64,000 nucleotides of DNA from Paenibacillus_E qinlingensis_A (GTDB taxonomy: Bacteria; Bacillota; Bacilli; Paenibacillales; NBRC-103111): contig NZ_JAVDSB010000001.1 in the NCBI RefSeq assembly GCF_031455095.1, positions 620,001 through 684,000 of the forward strand. The letters run 5' to 3'. Below are positions 8,375 to 16,026 of the stretch, piece after piece (positions within the stretch are counted from its first letter, which is position 1; each line of letters begins with the position of its first letter). Under the pieces are notes generated by a model, which worked only from the letters and a program-made list of their open reading frames with translations, ran no database searches and was not told the DNA's origin. The position numbers were made by a program, and so were the translations under genes.

Positions 8375-8411
8375 AATGGAAAGGGTCCGGATAAACTGGA
8401 CTCTTTCCATT
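8375..8411 (+). terminator. Hairpin after spoIIIAH, overlapping the accB promoter
   Basis: A 14-bp stem (AATGGAAAGGGTCC at 8375-8388 with GGACTCTTTCCATT at 8398-8411, one G-T wobble) encloses a nine-base loop. It is the only strong hairpin after the spoIIIA operon. It lacks a clean U-run on the plus strand, so termination may be partial. Confidence 0.55.
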
Positions 8412-8432
8412 TCGTGCGTTTATGGGTATAAT
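8404..8432 (+). promoter_or_regulatory. Sigma-A-type promoter for accB-accC
   Basis: TTTCCA (8404-8409) and a perfect TATAAT (8427-8432) are separated by 17 bases, about 65 bases before accB. The -35 element lies inside the 3' arm of the preceding hairpin. Confidence 0.55.
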
Positions 8433-8497
8433 ACATACGTTGCGGCTATGAAAACGCATTTTTAAAGGATTCACCAACGTCTAAAGGAGTGACTTGA

Positions 8498-8995
8498 ATG
8501 TTTAAATTGAGTGAAATCAAAGAGTTAATTAAACTCGTCGATCAATCCTCTTTACAAGAACTTGAAATTGAAAATGAAGGTGCACGCCTTTCTATTCGTA
8601 AGCCGAATAAAGCGGAGCCTCTTTATGTATCCGCCCCAGTTCAACACACATACGCACCGATTGGTCAACCTAACTATGCTAACCCGGCGCCAGCATCTGC
8701 TGCTCTTGAAGCACCAGTTCATGCGAACGGACAAGCCAAACAAGAGGATTCATCTTTACATAAGATTGTATCTCCGATGGTAGGGACTTTCTATCAGTCT
8801 GCATCTCCAGGATCCGCGCCATTCGTAAGCATTGGCTCTAAAGTAACGGATAAAAGTGTTGTATGTATCGTGGAAGCTATGAAATTAATGAACGAAATAG
8901 AAGCTGAAGTGAAAGGCGAGATCGTTGAGATTCTCGTTGAGAACGGACAGCTAGTAGAGTATGGACAACCTTTATTTTTGGTTAGACCGGAGTAG
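8498..8995 (+). CDS. accB: Biotin carboxyl carrier protein of acetyl-CoA carboxylase
   Basis: A 165-residue BCCP. The N-terminal helix (MFKLSEIKELIKLVDQSSLQ) is followed by a P/A-rich linker, about residues 50-90, and a biotinyl domain. The biotin-accepting lysine is in EAMKLMNEIEAE (K129). It carries the carboxyl group from biotin carboxylase (AccC) to the carboxyltransferase to make malonyl-CoA for fatty acid synthesis. It is directly followed by accC, the usual partner. AAAGGAGTGACTTGA before the ATG is a good ribosome-binding site. Confidence 0.96.
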   Translation: MFKLSEIKELIKLVDQSSLQELEIENEGARLSIRKPNKAEPLYVSAPVQHTYAPIGQPNYANPAPASAALEAPVHANGQAKQEDSSLHKIVSPMVGTFYQSASPGSAPFVSIGSKVTDKSVVCIVEAMKLMNEIEAEVKGEIVEILVENGQLVEYGQPLFLVRPE

Positions 8996-9005
8996 TTGCG
9001 TGTGC

Positions 9006-9030
9006 AAGCTTATGCTGACAGCGTAAGCTT
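9006..9030 (+). other. Intercistronic hairpin between accB and accC
   Basis: AAGCTTATGC (9006-9015) pairs with GCGTAAGCTT (9021-9030) around the loop TGACA, with one G-T wobble. It sits in the 66-base gap between accB and accC, 32 bases before the accC start, without a U-run. RNA processing, translation control or simple stabilisation are possible; none is shown by the sequence. Confidence 0.6.
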
Positions 9031-9061
9031 TTCGCACGAAGAGCTCTTAGGAGGGCAAATC

Positions 9062-10420
9062 ATGAAATTTCATAAAATTCTTATAGCGAACCGTGGAGAA
9101 ATCGCAGTTCGTATTATCCGTGCATGCCGTGAACTTGGCATCTATACGGTAGCTGTATACTCAGAAGCTGATCGAGATGCCCTGCATGTTCGATTGGCGG
9201 ATGAAGCCTATTGTATTGGGCCTACAGCATCCAAAGACAGCTATTTGAACTTCACTAACTTGATGAGCGTAGCAACGTTGACGGAATGTGATGCTATTCA
9301 TCCAGGATATGGCTTCCTAGCTGAAAATGCGGACTTCGCAGAAATTTGTGAAAGCTGCAACATCACGTTTATTGGTCCATCGCCAGATGCGATTTCTCGT
9401 ATGGGGGATAAAGCGGTTGCGAAGCAAACGATGAAAGAAGCGAGAGTTCCGATTATTCCGGGTTCCGATGGCTTAGTTGAGGATATTGAGGATGCTGTTG
9501 TCATTGCACGTGATATCGGCTATCCAATTATTATTAAAGCAACAGCTGGCGGCGGGGGTAAAGGTATCCGTATTGCGGAGAACGAGGAAACGCTTGTACA
9601 GCAGATTACAGCTGCTCAACAAGAAGCTCAGAACGCATTCGGAAATGCAGGTATCTACTTGGAGAAGTATTTAACCGGCATGAAGCATGTAGAAATCCAG
9701 ATCTTAGCTGATAAACACGGCAATGTCGTCCACTTAGGCGAGCGTGATTGCTCCGTACAACGTCGTAGACAAAAGCTTGTTGAAGAAGCGCCTTGTCCGA
9801 TTCTAACGGAAGAAACACGTAAAGCGATGGGGCAAGCAGCGGTACGTGCGGCGAAAGCTGTGAATTATTCTGGTGCGGGAACGCTGGAATTCTTGTTGGG
9901 TCCAGATGGTAATTTCTACTTCATGGAAATGAATACCCGGATTCAGGTAGAACACCCAGTAACCGAGATGATTACGGGGATCGATATTATTCAAGAAATG
10001 ATTCGCGTGGCTGAAGGCAATCCGTTGTCATTCGCACAAGAGGACGTTCGCATTAATGGATGGGCAATCGAATGCCGTGTCAATGCAGAAGATCCGAATC
10101 GGAACTTCATGCCATCCGCTGGCCAAGTGAAATTTTATTTGCCGCCTGGTGGATTCGGTGTTCGCGTGGATAGCGCGGTGTACCCAGGGTATACGATTCC
10201 GCCGCATTATGATTCCATGATCGCGAAGTTGATCGTTTGGGGAAGCACACGTGAAGAAGCCATTAACCGTATGAAAAGAGCGCTTAATGAGTTCGCAGTT
10301 GATGGTGTGAATACGACGATACCGTTTCATTTGAAGTTGCTTGAACATAAGAAATTTATCAAAGGTGACCATGATATTAAGTTCTTAGAAGAGCACGATG
10401 TGAACGATCCAGAATCGTAA
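9062..10420 (+). CDS. accC: Biotin carboxylase subunit of acetyl-CoA carboxylase
   Basis: A 452-residue ATP-grasp enzyme that carboxylates the biotin of AccB using ATP and bicarbonate. It shows the N-terminal fold opening KILIANRGEIAVRIIRACRE, the glycine-rich ATP loop KATAGGGGKGIRI (about residues 160-172), HVEIQILADKHGNVVHLGER and the catalytic stretch FMEMNTRIQVEHPVTEM. The frame is open upstream, but the ATG at 9062 follows GGAGGGCAAATC and gives the family start. It forms an operon with accB. Confidence 0.97.
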   Translation: MKFHKILIANRGEIAVRIIRACRELGIYTVAVYSEADRDALHVRLADEAYCIGPTASKDSYLNFTNLMSVATLTECDAIHPGYGFLAENADFAEICESCNITFIGPSPDAISRMGDKAVAKQTMKEARVPIIPGSDGLVEDIEDAVVIARDIGYPIIIKATAGGGGKGIRIAENEETLVQQITAAQQEAQNAFGNAGIYLEKYLTGMKHVEIQILADKHGNVVHLGERDCSVQRRRQKLVEEAPCPILTEETRKAMGQAAVRAAKAVNYSGAGTLEFLLGPDGNFYFMEMNTRIQVEHPVTEMITGIDIIQEMIRVAEGNPLSFAQEDVRINGWAIECRVNAEDPNRNFMPSAGQVKFYLPPGGFGVRVDSAVYPGYTIPPHYDSMIAKLIVWGSTREEAINRMKRALNEFAVDGVNTTIPFHLKLLEHKKFIKGDHDIKFLEEHDVNDPES

Positions 10421-10429
10421 GACAATCAT

Positions 10430-10458
10430 TTGTCATATTTTTACCGAAATGTTATACT
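10430..10458 (+). promoter_or_regulatory. Sigma-A promoter upstream of yqhY
   Basis: TTGTCA (10430-10435) and TATACT (10453-10458) are separated by exactly 17 bases, about 110 bases upstream of yqhY. A GCCAGC/GCTGGC hairpin at 10494-10509, followed after six bases by TTTTT, lies in the leader and may act as an attenuator or as the accC terminator. Confidence 0.65.
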
Positions 10459-10567
10459 AATAAATTAAGATGGCTTATCCCATTTATTTCAAAGCCAGCA
10501 TGAGCTGGCCCAAACTTTTTAGCTTATATAACTAAATTTGCTCCACAAATTTTTAGGAGGTGCCACA

Positions 10568-10981
10568 ATGAGCACAATCGCTCCGGATTACGTCAAGACA
10601 GACATGGGCAGCATCCAGATTGCCCCCGAGGTTATCGAAATCATTGCCGGTTTGGCAACGGTGGAAGTGCAAGGTGTAGCGGGGATGAGTGGCGGATTAG
10701 CTGGCGGCATTGCTGAATTACTTGGGCGCAAGAATTTGTCCAAAGGCGTAAAGGTAGAGGTCGGACAACGTGAAGCTGCCATTGACGTCTCCATCATTAT
10801 TGAGTATGGAAATCGTATTCCTGAAGTTGCGAGTGATATTCAGAATAATGTGAAAATGGCCATTGAATCAATGACGGGTCTTAATGTTGTTGAGGTTAAC
10901 GTTCATATTCATGATGTGCATTTTAAGCAGGCGGATAAACCGGTTGACGAAGAACCAGCGGCTACCCATCGTGTAAAATAG
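10568..10981 (+). CDS. yqhY: Asp23/Gls24 family protein YqhY
   Basis: A 137-residue Asp23-type protein with the family pattern GSIQIAPEVIEIIAGLATVE, VQGVAGMSGG and VKMAIESMTGLNVVEVNVHI. In Bacillus and relatives yqhY follows accBC, and its loss is reported to disturb acetyl-CoA carboxylase activity, so it is thought to tune lipid synthesis; here the same neighbourhood holds. The start is the ATG at 10568 after TAGGAGGTGCCACA. It has its own promoter and is followed by a terminator. Confidence 0.9.
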   Translation: MSTIAPDYVKTDMGSIQIAPEVIEIIAGLATVEVQGVAGMSGGLAGGIAELLGRKNLSKGVKVEVGQREAAIDVSIIIEYGNRIPEVASDIQNNVKMAIESMTGLNVVEVNVHIHDVHFKQADKPVDEEPAATHRVK

Positions 10982-11011
10982 GCGGTAATGCTGAGCCATA
11001 TGGATCAATTG

Positions 11012-11038
11012 AAACCCCCTACAGGTTGCAGGGGGTTT
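11012..11038 (+). terminator. Rho-independent terminator after yqhY
   Basis: AAACCCCCT (11012-11020) pairs perfectly with AGGGGGTTT (11030-11038). The run after the stem is short (TTTCC), so it may be leaky into amaP. Confidence 0.7.
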
Positions 11039-11066
11039 CCTCTAACTTAGGAAGGGGACAAGCGTA

Positions 11067-11627
11067 GTGGGTAAAATTGTGGACAGGCTCTTACTACTTT
11101 TCTATAGCCTGATTATTTTCGTCGCATCGATCTTTGTATTGTTCACAGCATCTAGCTGGATCCCACTTGATCAAGCAAGTAGTACGCTTAGCCATTTTTA
11201 TTACGAGAAGAGCTATGCTTATCCGGGCATTATCATTAGTTTGGTTATGCTGCTAATTTCTGTTCGTTTCCTAATCGTAACGCTTCGCCGCGGACGCTCG
11301 CAAGCGCCATCGATTGATCAACGCACTGATTTTGGGGATATTCGAATTTCCATCGAGACGGTTGAAAACCTTTCATTGAAAGCGGCTGGTCGTACGAAAG
11401 GTGCGAAGGATCTGCGTGCACGCGTGAGAGTGAATCAATCTGGGTTAGAAATTACGATTCGAACCATTGTAGATGGAGAAAGCTCGATACCGGAATTGAC
11501 TGAAGACATGCAAGGTACAGTGAAAAGTTACATAGAAGATATTACCGGTATTCCTGTAGCTTCCGTAACCGTATTTGTAGCGAACATCGTGCAATCTGCC
11601 CCAACGTTTAAAAGCCGGGTCGAATAG
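11067..11627 (+). CDS. amaP: Alkaline shock response membrane anchor protein AmaP
   Basis: A 186-residue protein with two N-terminal membrane helices (LLLLFYSLIIFVASIFVLF at about 8-26, and AYPGIIISLVMLLISVRFLI at about 52-71), then an Asp23-like domain (IRISIETVENLSLKAAGRTK; SYIEDITGIPVASVTVFVAN). AmaP tethers Asp23 to the membrane in staphylococci. Here it follows yqhY, so a YqhY-AmaP pairing is plausible but inferred. The start is a GTG at 11067 after AGGAAGGGG. Confidence 0.88.
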   Translation: MGKIVDRLLLLFYSLIIFVASIFVLFTASSWIPLDQASSTLSHFYYEKSYAYPGIIISLVMLLISVRFLIVTLRRGRSQAPSIDQRTDFGDIRISIETVENLSLKAAGRTKGAKDLRARVRVNQSGLEITIRTIVDGESSIPELTEDMQGTVKSYIEDITGIPVASVTVFVANIVQSAPTFKSRVE

Positions 11628-11641
11628 AGGTGAATCCACAT

Positions 11642-11869
11642 ATGTGGAATGAACTATGGGAGTTCCATAGGGGCAAAGTAATCGGAGTGACAGCAGGAAT
11701 ATTCTTCGGTTTTATTTATTTATTCTTCGGATTTTGGGATATGCTGATCTTTGGATTTATTGTTCTTATCGGTTTTTATGTTGGAAATAAGTTGGATCGC
11801 AAGGAAAGTTTCGTCATGCTGGAAGACATTTGGCGCTATCTCACACAAAAATGGAGAATGTTTCGCTAA
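11642..11869 (+). CDS. DUF2273 small membrane protein
   Basis: A 75-residue protein with a hydrophobic core of two closely spaced helices (VIGVTAGIFFGFIYLFFG and MLIFGFIVLIGFYVGN), ending in a basic tail. Genes of the DUF2273 family are typically next to asp23 and amaP, which is the arrangement here. The ATG at 11642 is preferred; a GTG at 11630 overlaps the ribosome-binding site AGAGGTG. It probably takes part in the membrane end of the Asp23 complex; its function is unknown. Confidence 0.82.
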   Translation: MWNELWEFHRGKVIGVTAGIFFGFIYLFFGFWDMLIFGFIVLIGFYVGNKLDRKESFVMLEDIWRYLTQKWRMFR

Positions 11870-11870
11870 A

Positions 11871-11897
11871 ATCCCTGGTTCAACCATGGATTTTTTT
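11871..11897 (+). terminator. Rho-independent terminator after DUF2273
   Basis: ATCCCTGGTT (11871-11880) pairs with AACCATGGAT (11883-11892) with one mismatch, followed directly by TTTTTT. Confidence 0.85.
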
Positions 11898-11898
11898 G

Positions 11899-11927
11899 TT
11901 TGGATTGGCTCTATTTTGACGTATACT
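11899..11927 (+). promoter_or_regulatory. Sigma-A-type promoter for nusB
   Basis: TTTGGA (11899-11904) and TATACT (11922-11927) with a 17-base spacer lie 63 bases before nusB, directly after the preceding terminator. Confidence 0.5.
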
Positions 11928-11989
11928 AGGATAAAGAGTTTTTTAGGAGAAGGTCGTTTTGCACGAGCGAGACGCTTAGGAGGAACAGA

Positions 11990-12451
11990 ATGAAACGCAG
12001 AGTTGCACGTGAAATTGCTATACAAAGCTTATACCAAATCCAAATGAATGAGGCTACTCCTCAGGAGGCTGTTCAAATCGCGATTCATGAAGCTGAGCAT
12101 GATAATGAATCGGAGTTGGATTTCTCCGGAGATAAGATAGATCCGGTCTATATTGTTGAGCTTGTTGAAGGAACTTACAAGAATAAAGTAAGTATCGATG
12201 AGTTGTTGGAGGAGTACCTCAAAGGATGGGCAATGGACAGGTTGTCTCGGATTGATCGGGAAGTGCTGCGCCTTGGTGCTTATGAAATGTTGTATCGTGA
12301 TGATGTGCCGCCAAAGGTTGTTGTCAATGAAGCGATTGATTTGGCTAAGCATTATGGCACGGATGAATCAGGGAAATTCGTTAACGGTGTGCTCGGGAAG
12401 ATGCTGAAAGAAATTGATGAACTGAAAGAAAAGGTTTTGCGAACACAGTGA
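11990..12451 (+). CDS. nusB: Transcription antitermination factor NusB
   Basis: A 153-residue all-helical protein with the family segments RRVAREIAIQSLYQIQ, WAMDRLSRIDREVLRLGAYE and VVVNEAIDLAKHYGTDESGK. NusB binds boxA RNA with NusE (S10) and promotes antitermination in rRNA operons. A central acidic segment (EAEHDNESELDFSGDKID) is longer than in the shortest NusB proteins, as is common in Bacillales. It is followed by folD after 68 bases. Confidence 0.95.
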   Translation: MKRRVAREIAIQSLYQIQMNEATPQEAVQIAIHEAEHDNESELDFSGDKIDPVYIVELVEGTYKNKVSIDELLEEYLKGWAMDRLSRIDREVLRLGAYEMLYRDDVPPKVVVNEAIDLAKHYGTDESGKFVNGVLGKMLKEIDELKEKVLRTQ

Positions 12452-12519
12452 GTTAATCGAAGCAAGTAGTACTTCACTTTTCATATAGGTATGGCTTAAA
12501 TGGCTAAGGGGGAAATAAC

Positions 12520-13386
12520 ATGTCAGCACAAGTTATTAATGGGAAAGAACTCGTGAGCTCTATTCGTGAAGAAATCAGATCTGATGCAGCGCAGCTTACA
12601 GCGCAGGGAAACCAACCAGGTCTTGTCGTTGTTATTGTTGGTGAAGACGCAGCCTCACAAGTTTATGTGAGAAACAAAGCGAAAGCTTGCGATGATGTCG
12701 GCATCTATTCCGAAGTACACCGCCTGCCTGAACAGACGACACAGGAAGAATTAATTGCACTCATCCATGGTTTTAACAACAATCCTCGCATTAACGGCAT
12801 TCTTGTTCAATCACCATTACCAAAGCATATCAATGAAGAAGCGGTTGTAGATGAAATTGATCCAACGAAGGATGTGGATTGCTTCCATCCGGTGAATGTG
12901 GGCAACCTCATGATCGGTAAAGACGGCATGAAGCCTTGTACGCCACATGGTGTCATTGAAATCCTCAAGCGGACGGGTGTTGAAATCGCTGGTAAGCATG
13001 CGGTTGTTGTGGGCAGAAGTAATATCGTAGGGAAACCGATGGCGATGTTGTTGCTTCGTGAGCATGCAACGGTATCTGTCGTACATTCCCGCACGCCTAA
13101 CATGGAAGAGATTACCAAACAAGCAGATATTCTCGTTGTCGCGGTTGGTAAAGCACATTTGATTAAAGCACATCACGTGAAACCGGGTGCTGTCGTAATT
13201 GATGTGGGGATGAACCGCCCTGCTGATGGTAAGTTAACGGGTGATGTTGATTTTGAAGCTGTGAAAGAGATTGCAAGTGCCATTACACCTGTTCCAGGTT
13301 GTGTGGGGCCAATGACGATTACGATGCTCCTTCGCAATACCGTTGATGCGGCTAGCCGTGCAGCTCATGCGAATGTGAGCGTATAG
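12520..13386 (+). CDS. folD: Methylenetetrahydrofolate dehydrogenase/cyclohydrolase FolD
   Basis: A 288-residue bifunctional enzyme interconverting 5,10-methylene- and 10-formyl-tetrahydrofolate with NADP. It shows ASQVYVRNKAKACDDVGI with the catalytic lysine near residue 56, GILVQSPLPKHI, DVDCFHPVNVGNL, the nucleotide-binding GRSNIVGKPMAMLL and the C-terminal PVPGCVGPMTITMLL. It supplies one-carbon units for purine and formyl-methionine synthesis. The gap to xseA is seven bases, so the two are probably co-transcribed. Confidence 0.97.
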   Translation: MSAQVINGKELVSSIREEIRSDAAQLTAQGNQPGLVVVIVGEDAASQVYVRNKAKACDDVGIYSEVHRLPEQTTQEELIALIHGFNNNPRINGILVQSPLPKHINEEAVVDEIDPTKDVDCFHPVNVGNLMIGKDGMKPCTPHGVIEILKRTGVEIAGKHAVVVGRSNIVGKPMAMLLLREHATVSVVHSRTPNMEEITKQADILVVAVGKAHLIKAHHVKPGAVVIDVGMNRPADGKLTGDVDFEAVKEIASAITPVPGCVGPMTITMLLRNTVDAASRAAHANVSV

Positions 13387-13393
13387 TCAGCTT

Positions 13394-14764
13394 ATGGCTA
13401 GAAATGAGACGAAGATTTTATCCGTTAAGGACTTAAATCGTTATATTAAGCTATTGCTGGAAGGAGATTCACGTCTCCAGGATGTGTGGGTGCGGGGTGA
13501 AATATCTAACTTCACGCATCATTCTAGTGGTCATATGTATTTTACTTTAAAGGATGCGGATGGCCGGCTGAAAAGCATCATGTTTGCTTCGCATAATCAG
13601 AAGCTGGGATTTATTCCGAAAGAGGGCACTAAAGTCATTGCTCGGGGGAACATTTCTGTCTATGAGCGAGACGGTGCTTATCAATTTTATGTGACGGCGA
13701 TGCAACCGGACGGCATCGGCAGCTTGTATTTGGCTTTCGAGCAGCTAAAGAAGAAGCTCGAAGGCGAGGGGCTGTTCGCGCCAGAGCGCAAGAAACCGAT
13801 TCCACGGTTTCCGCGCGCGATTGGCGTGATCACGTCTCCGACGGGCGCGGCCATTCGTGATGTCATCATCACGCTGCAGCGGCGGTTCCCGTCGATCCCG
13901 ATCTTACTGTACCCTGTCCTCGTACAGGGTACGCAGGCGGCGCCTTCGATCGTCAAAGCGATCGAAGCGATGAACCGGCTCGGTGAAGCCGACGTGCTCA
14001 TCGTGGGCCGCGGCGGCGGCTCACTGGAAGAGCTGTGGGCCTTCAACGAGGAGATCGTGGCGCGGGCTATCGCAGCCTCCGCGATTCCGATCATCTCGGC
14101 CGTCGGCCACGAGACGGACTTCACGATCGCCGACTTCGTCGCCGATCTGAGAGCGCCGACGCCTACGGCGGCGGCAGAGCTCGCGGTGCCGCACCACCTC
14201 GAGCTGAAGCAGCAGCTATCGCAGCAGGCACAGCGCCTGCATTACGGGCTGCTGCAGCAGCTGCGCCGCAAGCAGGAACGGCTGGAGCGCGCGAAGCGCT
14301 CGCCGTTCCTGACGAACCCCCGCAGGCAGCTGCTTATGCAGCCTGCGGAGCGTCTCGACCGGCTGGCGGAGCAGCTCGGTTACCGCATACGCCAGCGCCT
14401 GACGGAGTCGGCGCAGCGCAGATTGAAGCTGGAGCGTCGCTTATCCAGCTTCAATCCAACCGAGCAGGCCGTGGCGGCAAGACGGCGGTTGGACACGTCC
14501 AAACGCCAGATGCTCACGGCCATGCAGACCCTCCTGCGCTCGAAGAAGCAGGAGTGGCAGTCCAGCGTCCGACATCTGGACGCGCTCAGCCCGCTGAAGG
14601 TCATGCAGCGGGGCTATAGCCTTGCCTATGACGAACAAGAGAAGCAGCTTGTGAGATCGATATCGCAAGTGAAGATCGGGGATCGGTTATCCATACGTCT
14701 TAAGGACGGTAAAATACAATGTCAAGTTTCGGAGATGGAGGCGAACATTGATGTCAACAAGTGA
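13394..14764 (+). CDS. xseA: Exodeoxyribonuclease VII large subunit
   Basis: A 456-residue protein with an N-terminal OB-fold (VWVRGEISNFTHHSSGHMYF, about residues 28-47), a catalytic domain (IGVITSPTGAAIRDVI; GRGGGSLEELWAFNEE; SAVGHETDFTIADFVADLRA) and a coiled-coil C-terminal region rich in Q, L, R and A. With XseB it degrades single-stranded DNA in both directions. From about 13770 to 14620 the gene is much richer in GC than its flanks and contains several perfect inverted repeats, for example GTACCCTGT/ACAGGGTAC at 13909-13932. The reading frame stays intact. The end overlaps xseB by 14 bases. Confidence 0.97.
   Translation: MARNETKILSVKDLNRYIKLLLEGDSRLQDVWVRGEISNFTHHSSGHMYFTLKDADGRLKSIMFASHNQKLGFIPKEGTKVIARGNISVYERDGAYQFYVTAMQPDGIGSLYLAFEQLKKKLEGEGLFAPERKKPIPRFPRAIGVITSPTGAAIRDVIITLQRRFPSIPILLYPVLVQGTQAAPSIVKAIEAMNRLGEADVLIVGRGGGSLEELWAFNEEIVARAIAASAIPIISAVGHETDFTIADFVADLRAPTPTAAAELAVPHHLELKQQLSQQAQRLHYGLLQQLRRKQERLERAKRSPFLTNPRRQLLMQPAERLDRLAEQLGYRIRQRLTESAQRRLKLERRLSSFNPTEQAVAARRRLDTSKRQMLTAMQTLLRSKKQEWQSSVRHLDALSPLKVMQRGYSLAYDEQEKQLVRSISQVKIGDRLSIRLKDGKIQCQVSEMEANIDVNK
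13909..14347 (+). repeat. GC-rich segment of xseA with several short-loop inverted repeats
   Basis: Within the coding sequence: GTACCCTGT (13909) with ACAGGGTAC (to 13932), loop 6; CTTCGATCG (13944) with CGATCGAAG (to 13967), loop 6; GCAGGC (14224) with GCCTGC (to 14240), loop 5; the 14-bp palindrome GCTGCTGCAGCAGC at 14248-14261; CCGCAGGC (14320) with GCCTGCGG (to 14348), loop 13. Positions were read by eye; the frame is unbroken. Confidence 0.7.
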
Positions 14765-15002
14765 AGCGGAAGTAAGCTTTGAAGTGGCAATCGAGCAACT
14801 AGAACGTATTGTAAGTCAGCTGGAAAGCGGCGACGTACCTTTAGAGAAAGCGATTGAATTGTATCAAGAAGGCGTAAGACTCTCCCATTTATGCGGCGTT
14901 AAGCTGGAGCAAGTGGAGAAGAAAATTGAGATGCTGGTTGAAGGGGAAGCTGGGGTAACAAGGAAGCCTTTCCAGCCTGTCTTGGAAGATAAGGGGAATT
15001 AG
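14751..15002 (+). CDS. xseB: Exodeoxyribonuclease VII small subunit
   Basis: An 83-residue helical protein with the XseB signature SFEVAIEQLERIVSQLESGD and VPLEKAIELYQEGVRLSHLC. Several copies bind one XseA along its C-terminal helices. The start is the ATG at 14751; a TTG at 14748 is directly in front. Its first 14 bases overlap the end of xseA in another frame, a normal sign of translational coupling. It ends one base before the ispA start. Confidence 0.95.
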   Translation: MSTSEAEVSFEVAIEQLERIVSQLESGDVPLEKAIELYQEGVRLSHLCGVKLEQVEKKIEMLVEGEAGVTRKPFQPVLEDKGN

Positions 15003-15003
15003 T

Positions 15004-15912
15004 TTGAATAACACGACGTCTAATATTCATACATATATCGCTTCCCATGCCCAATTGGTTGAAGCCGCATTACGTCAATCATTGCCTACTGCGTGGGAGG
15101 TGCCAAGCTCACTTCGTGAGTCTATGGATTACTCCTTGATGGCAGGCGGCAAACGACTGCGTCCTATCATGGTTCTAGCTGCTTCTGAGGCACTAGGTGG
15201 TTCTCTTGAGGCAGCTATGCCAGTTGCGTTAGCTATTGAGTACGTTCATACCTATTCCTTGGTACACGATGATCTGCCAGCGATGGATAATGATGATTAT
15301 CGCAGAGGCAAGTTAACGAATCACAAAGTCTATGGCGAGGCTATGGCTATTCTAGCTGGCGACGCATTGCTTACGCACGCCTTCTTCTGCATTGCGCAAT
15401 CCCACAAACGATTTGGTGTTCCTGCAGAGCGTGTGCTGGCAATCACAGAAGAACTTGCTGTGTTGGCAGGTGCTCGTGGAATGGTTGGCGGGCAAGCTGC
15501 GGATATGCTGGGGGAGCAAGGCTTAACGAAATTGGAAGAGCTTACTTATATTCATACGCACAAGACAAGCGATTTGATCGTTTTCTCTTTACGTGCTGGC
15601 GGACACATTGCTGGCGCGACAGAAGCGCAATTAGAGGCGCTTAGTGAATTTGGTCATGCCTTAGGACTCGCGTTTCAGATTCAAGATGATATTTTGGATA
15701 TTATCGGCGATGAAGCGAAGCTAGGTAAGCCTGTGAAGAGCGATGAGAAACAGCAGAAGGTAACGTTCCCTTATTTTATCGGTATGGAAGCTTCTGAGCA
15801 AAAGGTAAAAGAATTGACGAACCAAGCCAAAGAAGCCTTAATTCGTTCCAATATTCCGAACCCAGAGCGGTTACTTCAGATCGCAGATTACCTAATGAAA
15901 CGGGATCATTAA
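15004..15912 (+). CDS. ispA: Polyprenyl synthetase, farnesyl diphosphate synthase
   Basis: A 302-residue class I trans-prenyltransferase. It shows the first aspartate-rich motif in LVHDDLPAMDNDDYRRG (about residues 85-101) and the second in FQIQDDILDIIGD (about 224-236), plus GGKRLRPIM and GMVGGQAADM. It condenses isopentenyl and dimethylallyl diphosphates to farnesyl diphosphate. The start is a TTG at 15004, two bases after the xseB stop, with AAGGGG eight bases upstream. The next gene, dxs, belongs to the pathway that supplies its substrate. Confidence 0.94.
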   Translation: MNNTTSNIHTYIASHAQLVEAALRQSLPTAWEVPSSLRESMDYSLMAGGKRLRPIMVLAASEALGGSLEAAMPVALAIEYVHTYSLVHDDLPAMDNDDYRRGKLTNHKVYGEAMAILAGDALLTHAFFCIAQSHKRFGVPAERVLAITEELAVLAGARGMVGGQAADMLGEQGLTKLEELTYIHTHKTSDLIVFSLRAGGHIAGATEAQLEALSEFGHALGLAFQIQDDILDIIGDEAKLGKPVKSDEKQQKVTFPYFIGMEASEQKVKELTNQAKEALIRSNIPNPERLLQIADYLMKRDH

Positions 15913-15974
15913 GCATATGTTTAAAGTAGAACGTCCTCATCGAGAGGTAGTTTTACACGAAATGCCCAATTATA

Positions 15975-15983
15975 TGATATAAT
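15975..15983 (+). promoter_or_regulatory. Extended -10 promoter upstream of dxs
   Basis: TGATATAAT at 15975-15983 is an extended -10 element (TGnTATAAT), 44 bases before the dxs start. No good -35 was found at the proper distance, as is common for extended -10 promoters. Confidence 0.5.
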
Positions 15984-16026
15984 GGTGAAATCTTAGTATT
16001 TTCACATTGAAAGTGAGGAAACAAGC

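Noticed and set aside
14035..14619. Open frame of 194 residues on the plus strand within xseA
   Set aside because: It is an A/G/R-rich shadow frame created by the GC-rich codons of xseA. It has no ribosome-binding site, and xseA in the other frame shows all family motifs.
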